Positions 10,656 to 21,696 of a DNA stretch of 64,000 nt are shown one piece after another. This DNA is from Globodera rostochiensis. Taxonomy: Eukaryota > Nematoda > Chromadorea > Rhabditida > Heteroderidae. Within the stretch, counting starts at the first letter, position 1. Every line of letters starts with the position of its first letter. The position numbers were made by a program, and so were the translations under genes. The notes under the pieces are model-generated. The model ran no database searches. It was not told where the DNA came from and was given only the letters and a program-made list of their open reading frames with translations. The stretch lies in contig JAEVLN010000007.1 of the NCBI GenBank assembly GCA_018350325.1, positions 1,951,109 to 2,015,108 of the forward strand, read 5' to 3'.

Positions 10656-12407
10656 AGAAATAGACATAACCCCAGGTAACACTGCATTATCTTTTTGTTT
10701 TTTAAATTATTTATAGGAATAGGAACCTCATTTAGATTTCAAAAGAAAAAATAAAGTTTTATTATTTAAATATACACAGGGTTCCGATATGTGCGGATTC
10801 CTCATTATGTGGTTTTTGGAAAGGGCAATGAGGATTTTTTTGAAATGCGGATCTTTGTGGGTCAGGGAGTTTTTTAATGCAAAAAAGAATCACATTTCTT
10901 CCATTTGGTTTCAAAACTCTTAATAATTGAGTCAAAAATTTTCCCGGCGGCGCCTGTCGGCACCGTCGGACCCCCCCCCCCCCTCCCTTTTTCCCCAAAA
11001 ATTTTTGAAAATCGCGCGCAAAAAATGATGTAAGCTAAAAATGCTCATTTGTTTTTGTGGGTTTAATGATGAAATGTCGAATTTGAGGATTTTAGGTATC
11101 AAATGAGGATTTTAATGCTCCGCTGCGGTTAAAAATCTTGAGATCGGAACCCTGTTTATATTTAATAAAAAAAATAAATAAAATCCCTAAAGTGAGTTTT
11201 ATTATTCGTGATCTGTGTATCAAATTTGGTATGAAACGCAGGCTCTTTCTATGCAATTAAAATCAAAATAATATTCAATTTTAGTGCTAACCCTTCAAAA
11301 TCAATGGGTTCTCGCTGCGGATAACAAAGACCTAACGCTCTCTGCGCTCTCTGGGGACGTTCCATTGGTTGTTGAACATACGGGGAATAATTGTGGTAAA
11401 AAAACATAATTCTGTTAAAGTAATTTAATTAAAAAGGTTTATTTAAAATAAGTTCACAAAAATTTTTGAATTAACATACTTTTCAGGGGTTCGCTCTGTT
11501 CGCGCTAAAGAGTCAATTCCAAATGAGAAATCCGGAATTTTCTACTTTGAAGTGGAAATATTAGCATTTACAGGGTAACGTATAATATTATAAAACAATT
11601 AATGTGCCTCTAAATATATTTAGCTCTATTACCATGGGACTCGCCAGGAGCAAATTGAAATGGTACCAAAATGTTGAAAACCAAGGCTACGCATACGACT
11701 CCTCGGGTTACATAACGGGAATTGATTTCAATGAAAAGCATGCGTTTATTGTCCGCAACAAAATTGTTGGCGAGACCTTCGTCGGATGCGGCGTCAATTT
11801 GGCAACTCGCCAAATCTTTTACACGAAGAACGGAGAGTTATTGGGTGAGAAATAAAAAGAATAAAACTTAGGGACAATATAAAATAAAAAGATAAAATGT
11901 TGTTTTTTGGGGCATTCTTCGGGGGGGGGGGGCGTGAATCTGATATCCTTTTCAACCAACCGAACCCCGAATCCGAAATTTTTTTGCAAATTCCAATTTC
12001 CGAAAAATAGTTTTTTTTATTATTGCAAAATCGTTCAAAATGCGCGAAAATGGAATGGAAAATGCCAATTCAAATCCACAACAAATAATATTAGCTAATA
12101 CTCACATGGCTAAATAACAGAAGCCACAGATGAGAAAAAAGCATCGTCGCCAACGGAATTCGTTCGGAAACAAAAGTGTTGAGGGTTTCGGAATTATTTG
12201 CGCCCCGACTTTGAATTTTTTTTTCAAAAAATGGGGGGGGGCACCGACTCTAATTTACTTGTTTTTGCAGGAACTGTCGAATTATCTGATGACGTTAAAG
12301 TCCACGAATTGTTTCCAGCCGTTTCGATGCAATCCAATGGCAGCAAAATTGAAGCGAACTTTGGATCGAAAGAATTCAAATTCGACTTTGCCAATGTGAG
12401 AAAGTGA
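10464..12407 (+). CDS. SPRYSEC-B: complete secreted SPRY-domain protein, 214 aa
   Basis: Six exons join in phase: 10464-10509, 10634-10675, 11285-11395, 11487-11574, 11624-11844 and 12271-12407 (645 nt with stop). Exon 1 encodes a hydrophobic signal peptide (MRPFLFLGAVCLLVA). Exon 2 gives a short acidic linker (ENSDASPAEIDITP). Exons 3-6 give the SPRY domain: LTLQNQWVLA, SGIFYFEVEI, MGLARSK, then [19 protein letters not shown] and the closing KIEANFG. Members of this family are secreted from the nematode dorsal gland into plant cells, and some modulate or trigger plant immunity. The usual GTFWGH block of paralogues is replaced by a diverged SGYITGIDFNEKH stretch, as expected for the hypervariable loops. 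All introns are GT-AG. Intron 2 carries a copy of the GC-rich hairpin repeat (10945-10969). An ATGCCA cluster lies upstream. Confidence 0.88.
10945..10969 (-). repeat. GC-rich hairpin repeat, copy 1
   Basis: CGGCGGCGCC, loop TGTC, GGCACCGTCGG, followed by a poly-C tract. It lies in intron 2 of SPRYSEC-B, inverted relative to most copies. Confidence 0.7.
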
Positions 12408-13311
12408 AAAACGAGTATTTATGGTTTTGCTGTATAGCGATTAGAACGGTTATCATTTTTTCGGTGTAGATCAAAGCATTTTAACAATTCATTTGTTTCT
12501 GCATTTGTCATTTAACTTTTCGGGTTTTACTATAAAATTCACTTTTTTGGTGTATTCAAATTCAACAACGGTCAACTACTTCTTTAGACAGGGAGGGATT
12601 AATCCGAAAACAGAACATTAATTTCAAATAAGGACACTCAAATCTTGACTTTTTCAGCAATTTCAATTCAACAGTTCTGTAATCGGAGACTTTCTTTTTG
12701 TTATCACAATTCTAGGGTCACCATTGCAAATTTCAAAATTTATGATGGAAAAAGATTAATTCGCAAAAGTGAGGTCGTGTCCCCCGTTTTTGTGTCAACA
12801 TTTGCCCAAAGAAAAGTCCATTCAATTTTTAAGATAATTCCAACTTTCAGTCTATAAATACATTTGAATCATAACGGTTAAAAGTTAATCGAGCAAATAT
12901 GGCAACCGATCTAAATATGGCAAATTACGATTTTTACAGCATAAGTCGTTAAATTTCGATTTTTTTCCCTCGGCGGCGCCTATCGTCACCGCCGAACCTC
13001 CACCCCCTCTCTTAAAAATATTTTAGGCAACCAATGCGCAAAAAAACAGGAAAAAATTACTCTGATCGGTCGCGCTTTGTTAGATTTTAATCATGAAAGT
13101 GTTAGAAAGAGATTAAAATTTTATTCATTGACAAAATCTGATAAATATCACGTGATAAGTTCAATACATTATCAATATGATTTAATTTTAAAAAGACGCC
13201 ACATGACGACGGAAAAATGAGATCAACATATTTTGGGGGTCCTGTTTGATCGATAAAGAAAAAACAAAGACGGAAACCTCCACAGCAAAATCCCATAAAT
13301 CCCCACGGTTT
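12408..13311. other. No gene; one hairpin repeat
   Basis: AT-rich spacer between the convergent SPRYSEC-B and SPRYSEC-C genes. The only structured element is the hairpin repeat at 12971-12994. Confidence 0.5.
12971..12994 (-). repeat. GC-rich hairpin repeat, copy 2
   Basis: CGGCGGCGCC TATC GTCACCGCCG followed by a C-rich tract. The right arm has one substitution relative to the consensus GGCACCGCCG. Confidence 0.7.
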
Positions 13312-13804
13312 TCACTTTCTAAATGCCATCGGCGGCAGGCAATTGAAATTCGGGCCAAAATTCGCTTCAATTTTCGTGCCAGGTTCATGAAGAGTAACGC
13401 ACGGAAACAAATCGGCGGCAGAAGCGGCACATAACCCGGCAGTTCCTGCAAAAACAAAAATAAAACAAAATAAATTAATTAAAAAGATTTAAATGCAAAA
13501 TATTTTATGCATCCACAAAATCAATAAAGTCAAAATCATTAGGACTTCAATAAACAAATAAAATATTTTTCACGATTTTTAAACTTTTTAATAGGGTTGT
13601 ACGGGACCGGGACCGGGACCAACATTTTCAACCGGGACCGGTTCTGGGACCAACCGGGACTTTTCAAGGGAAAAATTTTTCTTTACACTAAAAAATTTTA
13701 ATTTTCCGGCAATACATATTGTTGATCTTCTTGATCTTTGACGTCATTGTCATCACCATTCTTTTTTTTTGAGATTCTGCTTTACTTTTAGGGAGGGTGG
13801 GGGT

Positions 13805-13828
13805 CGGCGGTGCCGATAGGCGCCGCCG
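13805..13828 (+). repeat. GC-rich hairpin repeat, copy 3
   Basis: CGGCGGTGCC GATA GGCGCCGCCG preceded by GGGGGT; inside the last intron of SPRYSEC-C. Confidence 0.8.
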
Positions 13829-13950
13829 AGAAAAATTTTTGAAATTTTGACTCAATTTTGTTAAAGAAAATCATTAAAATTTTAGCAAAATTATGAATTT
13901 TGCTCGGAATTTCAGAGAAAAAACTGGTTTACGTAAGAGTGGAGGATGTC

Positions 13951-13974
13951 CGGCGGTGCCGACAGGCGCCGCCG
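13951..13974 (+). repeat. GC-rich hairpin repeat, copy 4
   Basis: CGGCGGTGCC GACA GGCGCCGCCG; 146 bp after copy 3 in the same intron, in the same orientation. Confidence 0.8.
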
Positions 13975-15424
13975 GAGAAATTTTTTACAAAAATTGGCAA
14001 TCTTTGTTAAGGAAATTGAAGCAAAAATTCAAAGACGTGATGAATTTATTTCAAAAATTCTTGTATCTATTCGTTTTTTGCGTGCATTTTTCTTTCTCAC
14101 CCAAACGCCGTCCATTCTTTGTGTAAATGATTTGGCGAGTTGCCAAATTAACGCCGCAGCCGATGACGTCGCCTTTCTCAAATTCGGGTTTTCCAGTGAT
14201 GTAAGGACGTCCATTGTTGAGGTGGGAACATCCGTCCATCGCGTGACCCCAAAAAGTGCCATCTTCTTCGTATGCGTAAGTGCCTTCGTAACGTCCAACA
14301 CATTTGTACAATGGCATTTGTTTGGTCGCAACGGCCGCCGTGACATGCAGCGGAATTCCATCGATTTTGAAGGGTTAGTCCTAATAAAATATAATTTTAT
14401 TTTTAAAATATTAAAGCCTAAACTGAATGCCTAAAAAAAGAAAATAATTTCCTGAATTTTGAACAAATTTTATTACCAATTACGCGGCAACTGTCTTCTG
14501 CAAATTGCTAATATTCTGTTGCTGTTCTTTCTGATACTTCTCCATCTTTGTCTGCAGAGCCTTGTGATCTTTGACCAGTTTTTGATGTTCAAACTCGGCG
14601 CGGAGTGCCTTCTGAACAAATTGCAAGAAAAAGACTGTTTTTTTTTGTCTAGGGAATATATTTACATTTTCAAGCTCGAATTTCGTAATTCGTTTCCATT
14701 CCTCCATCTGTTCAAGCTTTCTGCCGACCAAATCTTCGTGTTCTTCATTTACTCCTTCAATTCTTTTTCGCTTTGCATTTTGTGCCACCAAATCGAAACC
14801 CGCGCTTGAGGAGGCTGGCGAATTGATCGTTTGTTGCCGTTCAATTGGGCAATTCTGGCACGCAAAAGGCGCATTTCTTCGGATGGGTTCATATTAATTT
14901 ACTCCAAAATTCCAAATTTAGTTTAAAAATTACGTAGTTTGTTTAAAAAATGAAAATCTTTTACCGGTGGCGATCGATTTAATATTTTGGGAGGGGGGGG
15001 GGGGGGAGAGAGCATTCGAATTTTGTGCGTAAAGCCTTTACAGGAATGGGAGTGGTCCGATAGGCAACACCGGAAATTTTTTTTGAATGTTTTAACTTAA
15101 GAAACTGATCAGGATTTCTTTTGTAGGGCGTAAAGGACACGGGTAGGTTGAATTTTTTAGAAACTTTCGCTTCAAAAAAAACACGAATGTTTTTTAGATA
15201 AAAAAATTTACGGGAATTTAAAATTTAACGGGGTGGAAAGCCAGAAAGGAATATTCTTGAATTCGATAGAGCCCGCCGGGCGGGATATTGCGAGAAAAGT
15301 ACGAACTCTTTTCTCCAAAATAGGTAAGCCCTTAAAATCGTTTCCTAATTATGAAATATATACTGCAAGATGTCTTAGATCAGGGATTAATCCGAAGAAA
15401 GATAACTTTTTTCAAAGTCATAAA

Positions 15425-15600
15425 TCACAGGTTTTTGATATCATTCGAAAGCTTACAATTAGTAAAACTATCAACAAGCAAAAGCTAACGATTGGTCAAT
15501 CTGAAAAAAGTTACGGCTAAAGAAGTCAATTAAGCTTTACTGGCCATATCTTTTTTGAAATTTGTCCATGCTTAGCTTTTGCTTGTGATAATTTCTACTA
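15425..15600. repeat. Partial copy of the foldback element of 62.5 kb
   Basis: The blocks TATCATTCGAAAGCTTACAA, AAAAAAGTTACGGCTAAAGAA, and the inverted TTAGCTTTTGCTTGTGATAA occur in the same order as in 62560-62720. The outer arms and the AACTCGCTAC termini are absent here. Confidence 0.65.
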
Positions 15601-16778
15601 GGGTTGGACAAAACCGGATAATCTGGAACCGGTATGGGATTCTACTATAATGACCAAAAGCGCAATCAAAGCCAAATGCAACAAAAATGCTATTTGTTAG
15701 TGAAAATTGGCAAAAAGAAATTGTAGCAATCCGTAATTTTGAAATTTGTGACATTTAATTTTAAAAAAAAATTTAATTTTAAATTTATGCAATATAAAAT
15801 CCAGTCAGACCCCCCCCCCTTTTTTTTTTTGAAAAAATAACTTTTGGTATTCAATGTCATAAATTATTTCTATAGGTTCTCGGGGTCGTAGAATCCGAAT
15901 CCGACCTCCGTTTCGACCAACCGCAGCCCGTATTTTAGAATTTAGAAAATTTGAATTTTCGAAAAAAGGTTGGAATTCGGGTCCGGGGTCGGAAATAGGC
16001 TCAAAACGGAGGTGGGATTCGAATTTTACGACTCCGAGAACCTATAGAAATAATTTTTTATCGACATTGAATACAAAATTTATTTTTTCAAAAAGGGGGG
16101 GGTACCATCTAAATAATAACCAGATTCACATTATGGCGAAGAAAAACAAATTGTGCAACTTTTCCGAAGAAGCCAAGTTTTTTTATCAGAACTGTTTAGT
16201 ATTTAAAGATTACTACAAATATTAACATCCTATGAATGACTTGTGCAAAAGTATTAAATTAAAAGATTTTTAAATGTGATTTTTCATTACGTATTTTTAA
16301 AATCTTTAAGCTCAGAATGCTGTAATGAATTCTCACCAAAAATGCCATCTTTAGGGGTGTAAAAAGTCTCGATTTTCGAGAACAAGTATCCGAGACTCGA
16401 TACCGAGACCGATACCCAAAAAACCCGAGACTTTTCTCGAGTCGATACTCGATACCGAGACTCTCGTGCAACACTAATATTTCGGCATTTTGGTGCATAT
16501 TTTGGCCTTTTTTCGACTCGAGACCAGGAACTAAAGTTTTGGCATTAAATCGTGATTAACATGACTAAAAAATATTTCTGCTTTTTGTATAGGCCGATCC
16601 TGCTTTTTCCTGTTTTTTCAGCTGCTAATCCTGATTTTTCGGGGTTTACAGGTGGATGGCCGCTCTGCTTGAGCGAGACCCGAGACTTTTTTGAAAAAAA
16701 TTTTAATTTATGAATGCATTTTTGGATTTATTGAATTTTTTTGTTAATAAAGTGGTCAGGAATACAAGTTTGGGGGGT

Positions 16779-16802
16779 CGGCGGTGCCGATAGGCGCCGC
16801 CG
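16779..16802 (+). repeat. GC-rich hairpin repeat, copy 5
   Basis: CGGCGGTGCC GATA GGCGCCGCCG after GGGGGGT. It is followed by the family tail TTTTTTTGACTCAATTTGTT and AGAGATTTGCAACCAAAA. Confidence 0.8.
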
Positions 16803-17518
16803 AAAATTTTTTTGACTCAATTTGTTAAGAGATTTGCAACCAAAAGTTTAAAAGTACGGTAATTTTTTGAAGCTTTTTAAGAATGTGAGAGGTCTACTGC
16901 CGGGAAAAAAAGGTTTAGTGAATTCACTTACAATTAGGAAAATGTGCCTAAAATTTTCAACAAAAAAATCACCATTTATATGTTTTCTGAGTGATCCACT
17001 GAGACACACTCATTGAATGAAATTCAAATTAAAAAATCATTTAAAATTAACTAAAAGCCCAAAAGTAACTATGGGTGCTTGAACCGCCGGTTTGGGTACA
17101 CTGGGTTGCCTGAACAATATTCTAAAAAAGTAAAAAAATGGCATAAAAATTTGTGTTGTGTTTGTATTGACTAAGTTCTTCTACTTCCTCGCGTGTTGGG
17201 TCCGGAAACGGGGTTAATTTTGAATGAATTTCGGTTTATATAGGAAAAAATTAACTCTGCTGAAAAGCAAGGCATAACAATTTTAAGGCTTTGTTGGCGC
17301 AAATGTGCCGGCTCAAAAGAGGCATCACCCACGGTCAGAAACTTTTTACAATAGCTTCAAGCTTACGAAAGCTTCCGAATAGTTTTTACTCTTTTCTGGA
17401 TTTTTTTTTCGCGAAGGTAACAAATTTGAAAACAAAAATAAATGATAATGTTTTGATCGGCAAAGAAAAACAAAGACGGAAACCCTCCACAGCAATTTCC
17501 TACAAATCCCCTCGTTTT

Positions 17519-18356
17519 TCACTTTCTAGATGCCTTCGGCAATGTGAATTTGAAATTCGGGCCAAAATTTGCTTCAATTTTGGTGCCAAGTACATACACC
17601 GAAATGCATGGAAATAAATCGGCGGCAGAATCGACATGCAACCCGGCAGTATCTGAAAATAAACAAAACGAAATAAATTAAATAAATAAAATGATTTATT
17701 AAATCCAAAAATAATGGGCCATCGATTAGACCTTAAATTAAAGAAACAACCCAAAAGTGGTTAAATGGTCCTTTTTTATTTATTATTTTTTCTTTCTCAC
17801 TCAAACGCTCTCCGTTTAGCGTGTAAATGATTTGGCGATTTGCCAAATCGACGCCGCAGCCGATGACGTCACCGACGCCAAACCCTTCGACGTCGTTATC
17901 ACTATCATAGTTAGTAGCCTCGGCTCCGACTCCCTCAGCCCAAAAAGTGCCATTGTTTGCGTATGCGTAAGTGCCTTTGTTTTCCCCAACCCATTTGTCC
18001 AATGGCATTTGTTTGGTTGCGAGTCCAATGTGAATACCACTAAATAAGTTTTAAAGGAAAATGCTTCTAAAGCATTTTGAAGCACAACTATTTTTATTTA
18101 TTTAATTTACTTTCCTTTCCCCGAGATGGTCACTTCGTAGTAGAAAATGCCGAATTTTCCTTTTGGAATTGGCCGTTCGGCGAGGACAGAGCGCCACTCT
18201 GAAAAGAAGGGCATTAATTTTTTAATCAAATCACTTTAACAGAATAATATTTACCCCCATTCTTTCCAATAATTTGAACAATCAATCGGGCGGGCTCAGA
18301 AAGCGCGAGTTTCTCGTGACGTGCAGCGGAATCCCATCGATTTTGAAGGGTTAGCC
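17519..18356 (-). CDS. SPRYSEC-D: intact SPRY domain, first exon not found
   Basis: Four exons join in phase on the minus strand: 18356-18255 ([20 protein letters not shown]), 18198-18111 ([10 protein letters not shown]), 18039-17801 ([39 protein letters not shown]) and 17652-17519 ([17 protein letters not shown], stop). The exon lengths 102/88/239/134 parallel SPRYSEC-B (111/88/221/137), and the second exon is identical in length. All donors and acceptors are GT/AG. The acceptor at 18357 needs an upstream exon ending in phase 1. No signal-peptide or coiled-coil exon is evident up to the BTB gene at 18853, so this is either a gene with a distant 5-prime exon or a 5-prime truncated copy. The SPRY loop has an unusual Asp/Asn-rich insertion ([10 protein letters not shown]). 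Confidence 0.75.
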
Positions 18357-18852
18357 CTAAGGAAATATAATTTTATTTTTAAAATATAAAATACAATTTC
18401 GCTTTTGTGCAGGTAAATGAATAAAAAGTGGCAGTTTTTGAGGAAAAATTGCAGTATTTGGGTACCTCGCCAAATTGGACGTATTATAAATCAATCGACT
18501 TCACGCTAAGCCTAACGCACGAATCCGTAAAAATTTTTTGGCGGAAAACACTTTGAAGCAAGTTATGAGCCCAAGACTGAAGTGTCTTTTTCAGTGGGGA
18601 CTCAGTTGTCCACTGATTAAAAAATGGGCAAACTCGAATGGAACTGAATGATACCTAGTGGGCGCATGGTGAAGTCAAAAGGTGGGTGTGTGAAAAGCTA
18701 TTTTCATTAACGGCTAAGTTAAAGTTGTCTGCGGAGAAAGGGGGTTCATTTTTACTTTGGTACTGATTTCTATATGCAATAAATACTCCTCCCGTAAACC
18801 CTCTTTTAATCCCCCCTGCTCTTAATCCCCCACCCTCTAATAATTTCGCCCT
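18357..18852. other. No gene; fragment of a TAATCCCCC-type repeat
   Basis: 18770-18905 contains CTTAATCCCCC motifs and a terminal ATACGGTATAT. A related sequence (TAATCCCTCATGGGGGATTA with CCGTATATAC) lies at 60885-60960. Nothing coding was recognised. Confidence 0.4.
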
Positions 18853-20489
18853 TTATGAGAAGGTTAAAAATAATTCCCCATGTGGGATTAAAAGTGGATA
18901 TACGGTATATGAGTGGAGGCACTTTGATAGGTAAACGGCAGGGTGACCACCTGGAAGAGCACGTCCATTAGTTGGGAAATGCAGCTGGTAAGGCTTGGGA
19001 AGAGCGCGGTCAAGATGAGAATGGTACTGATACACGCCGGCCTGCTCGGCCTCCTCCAACACCCCGGACGGAACTGTCAAAAGCAAACTTTCAACCAAAT
19101 TTTGAAGGTGAATTGTAAAAATATATTAAGATTTGGGGTTAATTTTAAAATTCAAACTGTCAAATTCAAATGGGCGATACCAATTTTTTCGGTAAAATCC
19201 TTTTGAGGAATGAGCGGAAAACGAATTTTGAAAATTGCCGGGCCGAGCATTGCGCGTCTATTCTTCGCCGAACACTCTTTCCCTTTTTGACGGCATTTTT
19301 TGTCCGCCCAGCGAAGTGCCTAATTAAAAACAAATTAAAAAATTCTGAAAAAACCATAATTAAAAATTAGATCTATTTAGATTTGTTTGTTTGAAATTAT
19401 TTTAATTTGTTTTATTATTTTGTATAAATTTACGGCATTCCAAATTGTAATTTCTTCGCTGATGCACAGTTCGTCACGGGCCAGAATCTCGCACAATAAT
19501 TGCTGATCCATTTGCAAAAACGCTTCCGAGAGGATCAAAGCTTCCGCATTCTCATCGATGTAATCCAAACAACGGCGAGCAAAGTCCCAAAATAAATAAA
19601 AATTGAAAAATGTAAAGTTTAACCCGCTTTATATTAGCTTCGAAAATCTGAAAAACACCCCAAATCACTTCTATACGACAACAAATTTAATTGAAGCCTT
19701 TATAATATTTAAACCGGTTATTGAAATTATTTCAGAAAATAATTTCCAAAATAAAATAAATTATTATAAGTCACCTCTTTTCCAAGAAAGCGAGCCCGGT
19801 CAAATGCGACAAAAACATTGCGCAACTCCGGTATGGGAAAGTTCAAACACGAATTGACAAGTTCCGGAAGATTATATTTGTCGGCTAAAATAAATTAATC
19901 CATTAAAAACATTTTTGTTTTTGAAATTATCAAAACTAAGAACTTTCACGGCAATTTTTAATAAATTTCTCCATAATTATATTTCTAGATTAAATTATAA
20001 ATTCAATTTCTTAAAATTCACCCGCATAAAGCACAGAAATTGCATTGTCCCCGTTCAGTTCACTCAAATCATCGGCGTAAATGAAGGCTAACATCGCCTT
20101 GAACGCCCCCACCTCCTCGTCGGGCACCTTCACGGGCTTAATCTCTTCCGAAGGGTCTAAAAATCGTTTTTTCAAAAAATTTAAACAATTTTCCGCACCG
20201 GTCCCAGCGGCGGCGGCGGCGGCCTTTGCATTTGCCTCGTCAAACCGGAACATTGCCACAAAAACGTCAGAGGCTATCTCCAGAATCGCTTTATGTGCCT
20301 TCACAAGCTTCAAATTCAAACAAAAAAAAATTAAGAAAAAAAAGAATTTATAAATCTAAAATTATTTAATCTATCCCCCAAAACTCGCCTTTTTTTTGTC
20401 TCCTTTCCCCACCAAAAAGTGAACGTCCGCACGATGGCCCGTGTCCAGCAAATGCTTCATCCGCCCCGCCAAAGAGTTTGCTTTTCGCG
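18853..20489 (-). pseudogene. BTB/POZ-BACK domain protein, decayed at the 3-prime end
   Basis: Exons on the minus strand: 20489-20389 (SLAGRMKHLLDTGHRADVHF, start of BTB), 20307-20022 (AHKAILEIASDVFVAMFRFD, then VGAFKAMLAFIYADDL, rest of BTB), 19884-19775 ([14 protein letters not shown]), 19586-19434 (BACK: DENAEALILSEAFLQMDQQ, LLCEILARDELCISEEI), 19319-19181 (ALRWADKKCRQKGKEC) and from 19073 (PSGVLEEAEQAGVYQYHSHL). BTB-BACK proteins are typically substrate adaptors of cullin-3 ligases, and the family is amplified in cyst nematodes. Exon 1 ends in a GC donor (GCGAGT). The acceptor before 19586 is GG instead of AG. After residues HFPTNGRAL the frame runs into unrelated sequence to a stop at 18853, so the C-terminal domain is missing. 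No start codon was found. Alanine-rich insertion in the BTB domain (KAAAAAAG). Probably a pseudogene. Confidence 0.75.
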
Positions 20490-20578
20490 CTTTACAAAAA
20501 TCGTAGTTTAATTAATTTTAATGCGAAAATAAGTAACACAAAATTTTCAGGAAATTTGTAAACAAAACATTTTTAATT

Positions 20579-20877
20579 TTAGATCTCGTAACCGTCCGTA
20601 TCCGTTGATTCAGCATTGCCAGAACTGGATCCTTCTTTTTCGAGTTTGGTGTTTTTGTTTGGCGATGCATCTGAATTCTCTACGTAAGTCAGTCAAAAAT
20701 TTAAGTTAAAATATTTCGATATTTAAATAAATTTTTGTTAGTCACCCCACACATTGAAAAGCGATGAAATATTGCGCCAAATTTTTAATTTGAAACAAAT
20801 TTTTTCTGACCCGTCTCGAGCAGAATGGAAGCGGCCACAAGCAAGCAAATTGCGGCCAAGAAGAGAAAAGTGGGCAT
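20579..20877 (-). CDS. Small secreted peptide, 55 aa, sharing its 5-prime end with SPRYSEC-B
   Basis: Exon 1 (20877-20811) encodes MPTFLFLAAICLLVAASILL plus ET, clearly related to the SPRYSEC-B signal peptide. Exon 2 (20679-20579) starts with the same ENSDASP as SPRYSEC-B exon 2 but then reads on through NKNTKLEKEGSSSGNAESTD and TDGYEI to a stop. Intron 1 is alignable with intron 1 of SPRYSEC-B. The mature peptide would be about 35 residues: acidic, Ser/Thr-rich and without Cys. No SPRY exon follows downstream (the BTB-BACK gene begins there). Upstream DNA is duplicated too and carries four ATGCCA motifs. It is either a truncated SPRYSEC or a new small secreted gene under an effector promoter; the open frame in exon 2 favours neither decisively. 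Confidence 0.65.
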
Positions 20878-21212
20878 TTTGATTTATTACAAATAAAATC
20901 GTTTTGAATGATGGCTTTCTGCTGCATGCCACCGCTTTTATACGGCTTTAATCGCAGGCTTAGAAGTGCCTTTGTTTCAAAATAGCATTGTCAACGAAGA
21001 GAGTGGAGGGGACGCGAGAGAATGCGTTGGCATTTACGAAAAGATTGCCTTACTCCAACAAAAGATTTATGCCATGGAGCGCGGCAATTGGGGCCCCCTG
21101 TTTATGCCAATTTTGGGGGGGGGGATTGAAGCATCATGGCTAATGTATTGTATGCGGGTAAGGGCTGACGTGGAACTTTTGGGCATCCTCTAAAATTTCT
21201 ATTTTCGTGCAC
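20660..21212. repeat. Inverted segmental duplication, copy 2
   Basis: Reverse-complement relative of 10059-10655 (see there). It includes AATTTTGGGGGGGGG and ACGTGGAACTTTTGGGCATC in matching order. Confidence 0.8.
20926..21109 (-). promoter_or_regulatory. Four ATGCCA hexamers upstream of the 55-aa secreted peptide
   Basis: ATGCCA at 20926-20931, 21069-21074 and 21104-21109 on the plus strand and at 21028-21033 on the minus strand, 49 to 232 bp upstream of the start codon at 20877. Only the 21104 copy clearly corresponds to a motif in the paralogous promoter (10173-10178). Confidence 0.55.
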
Positions 21213-21258
21213 TTTTTTACGAATTTTCTAATGCCTGTCGAAAACGAAAGGCCCAGAA

Positions 21259-21599
21259 TTAATCAAATTTATTCATGTCCCGTCTTCTTGGCCACGGAGT
21301 TCCGTCATAAATAACCGGACAGCTTGGCGCCGTGCCGTTTTGGGGCGCTAATTTGACTCTGGTAAGGGTCAACTTGGACAGATAAAGTGCTTCCAAATGG
21401 TACCAACGTACCAACCGGATTGTTTGTCGCCAATTTGTTTCCATGTCTCCAAAAGTAAGATTTCAACATACATTATTAACCCTGATTCATTAGCATTCAA
21501 AAGATTCTCATCTGAAAGTTGTGCATTCGATTTAAGGGCATTAAATCGTTCCAATATCAATTTTATGAAATTGATTAATAAGTAAATGTAATTGGACAT
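21259..21599 (-). pseudogene. Possible protein-coding relic, family unknown
   Basis: Two overlapping minus-strand frames have protein-like composition. One contains NALKSNAQLSDENLLNANES followed by ETWKQIGDKQSGW; the other runs from NWRQTIRLVRW through LYLSKLTLTRVKLAPQNGTA to a stop near 21259. A switch of frame around 21400 would join them, which suggests a decayed exon. No family recognised. Confidence 0.25.
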
Positions 21600-21696
21600 G
21601 GAAAATTGTTCTCAATTTTCAGATTTAGTCTTTATACCCGGCTAATTCGGCCACTGATCAGTAATTTGTTGATACACACATGCGGACGGACATTTG

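Larger units (their letters stand above)
13312..14892 (-). pseudogene. SPRYSEC-C: coiled-coil plus SPRY-domain gene with several lesions
   Basis: The minus strand carries an ATG exon (14892-14666: NPSEEMRLLRARIAQL, then LVGRKLEQMEEWKRITKFEL), a second coiled-coil exon (14611-14484: KALRAEFEHQK to QQNISNLQKTV), a SPRY exon block (14380-14101) and a terminal exon (13445-13312, closing [12 protein letters not shown]). This is the layout of the non-secreted SPRY proteins with an N-terminal coiled coil. Three lesions are visible: the frame slips by one base near 14835; in 14380-14101 the block [13 protein letters not shown] is joined out of frame to [10 protein letters not shown], with the middle of the SPRY domain deleted; and the phase from the coiled coil to the SPRY block does not match. 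The last intron holds two hairpin repeats. I call it a pseudogene. Confidence 0.8.
14893..17518. other. Repeat-rich spacer without a recognisable gene
   Basis: Contains a 17-bp G run at 14991-15007, a decayed hairpin-repeat copy near 15055-15090, a partial foldback copy (15425-15600), GAGACTCGA-type simple repeats near 16370-16470 and a hairpin repeat at 16779-16802. Open frames here have no supporting splice structure or similarity. Confidence 0.5.

Noticed and set aside
14991..15007. Long homopolymer G run as a functional element
   Set aside because: G/C runs recur next to many repeats (8165, 10150, 22024, 24420, 38469); they look like features of the hairpin-repeat family or sequencing-prone sites, with no evidence of function.
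15233..15520. 95-codon plus-strand frame
   Set aside because: Its second half is the foldback repeat (AAAGCTTACAATTAGTAAAA); no coding support.
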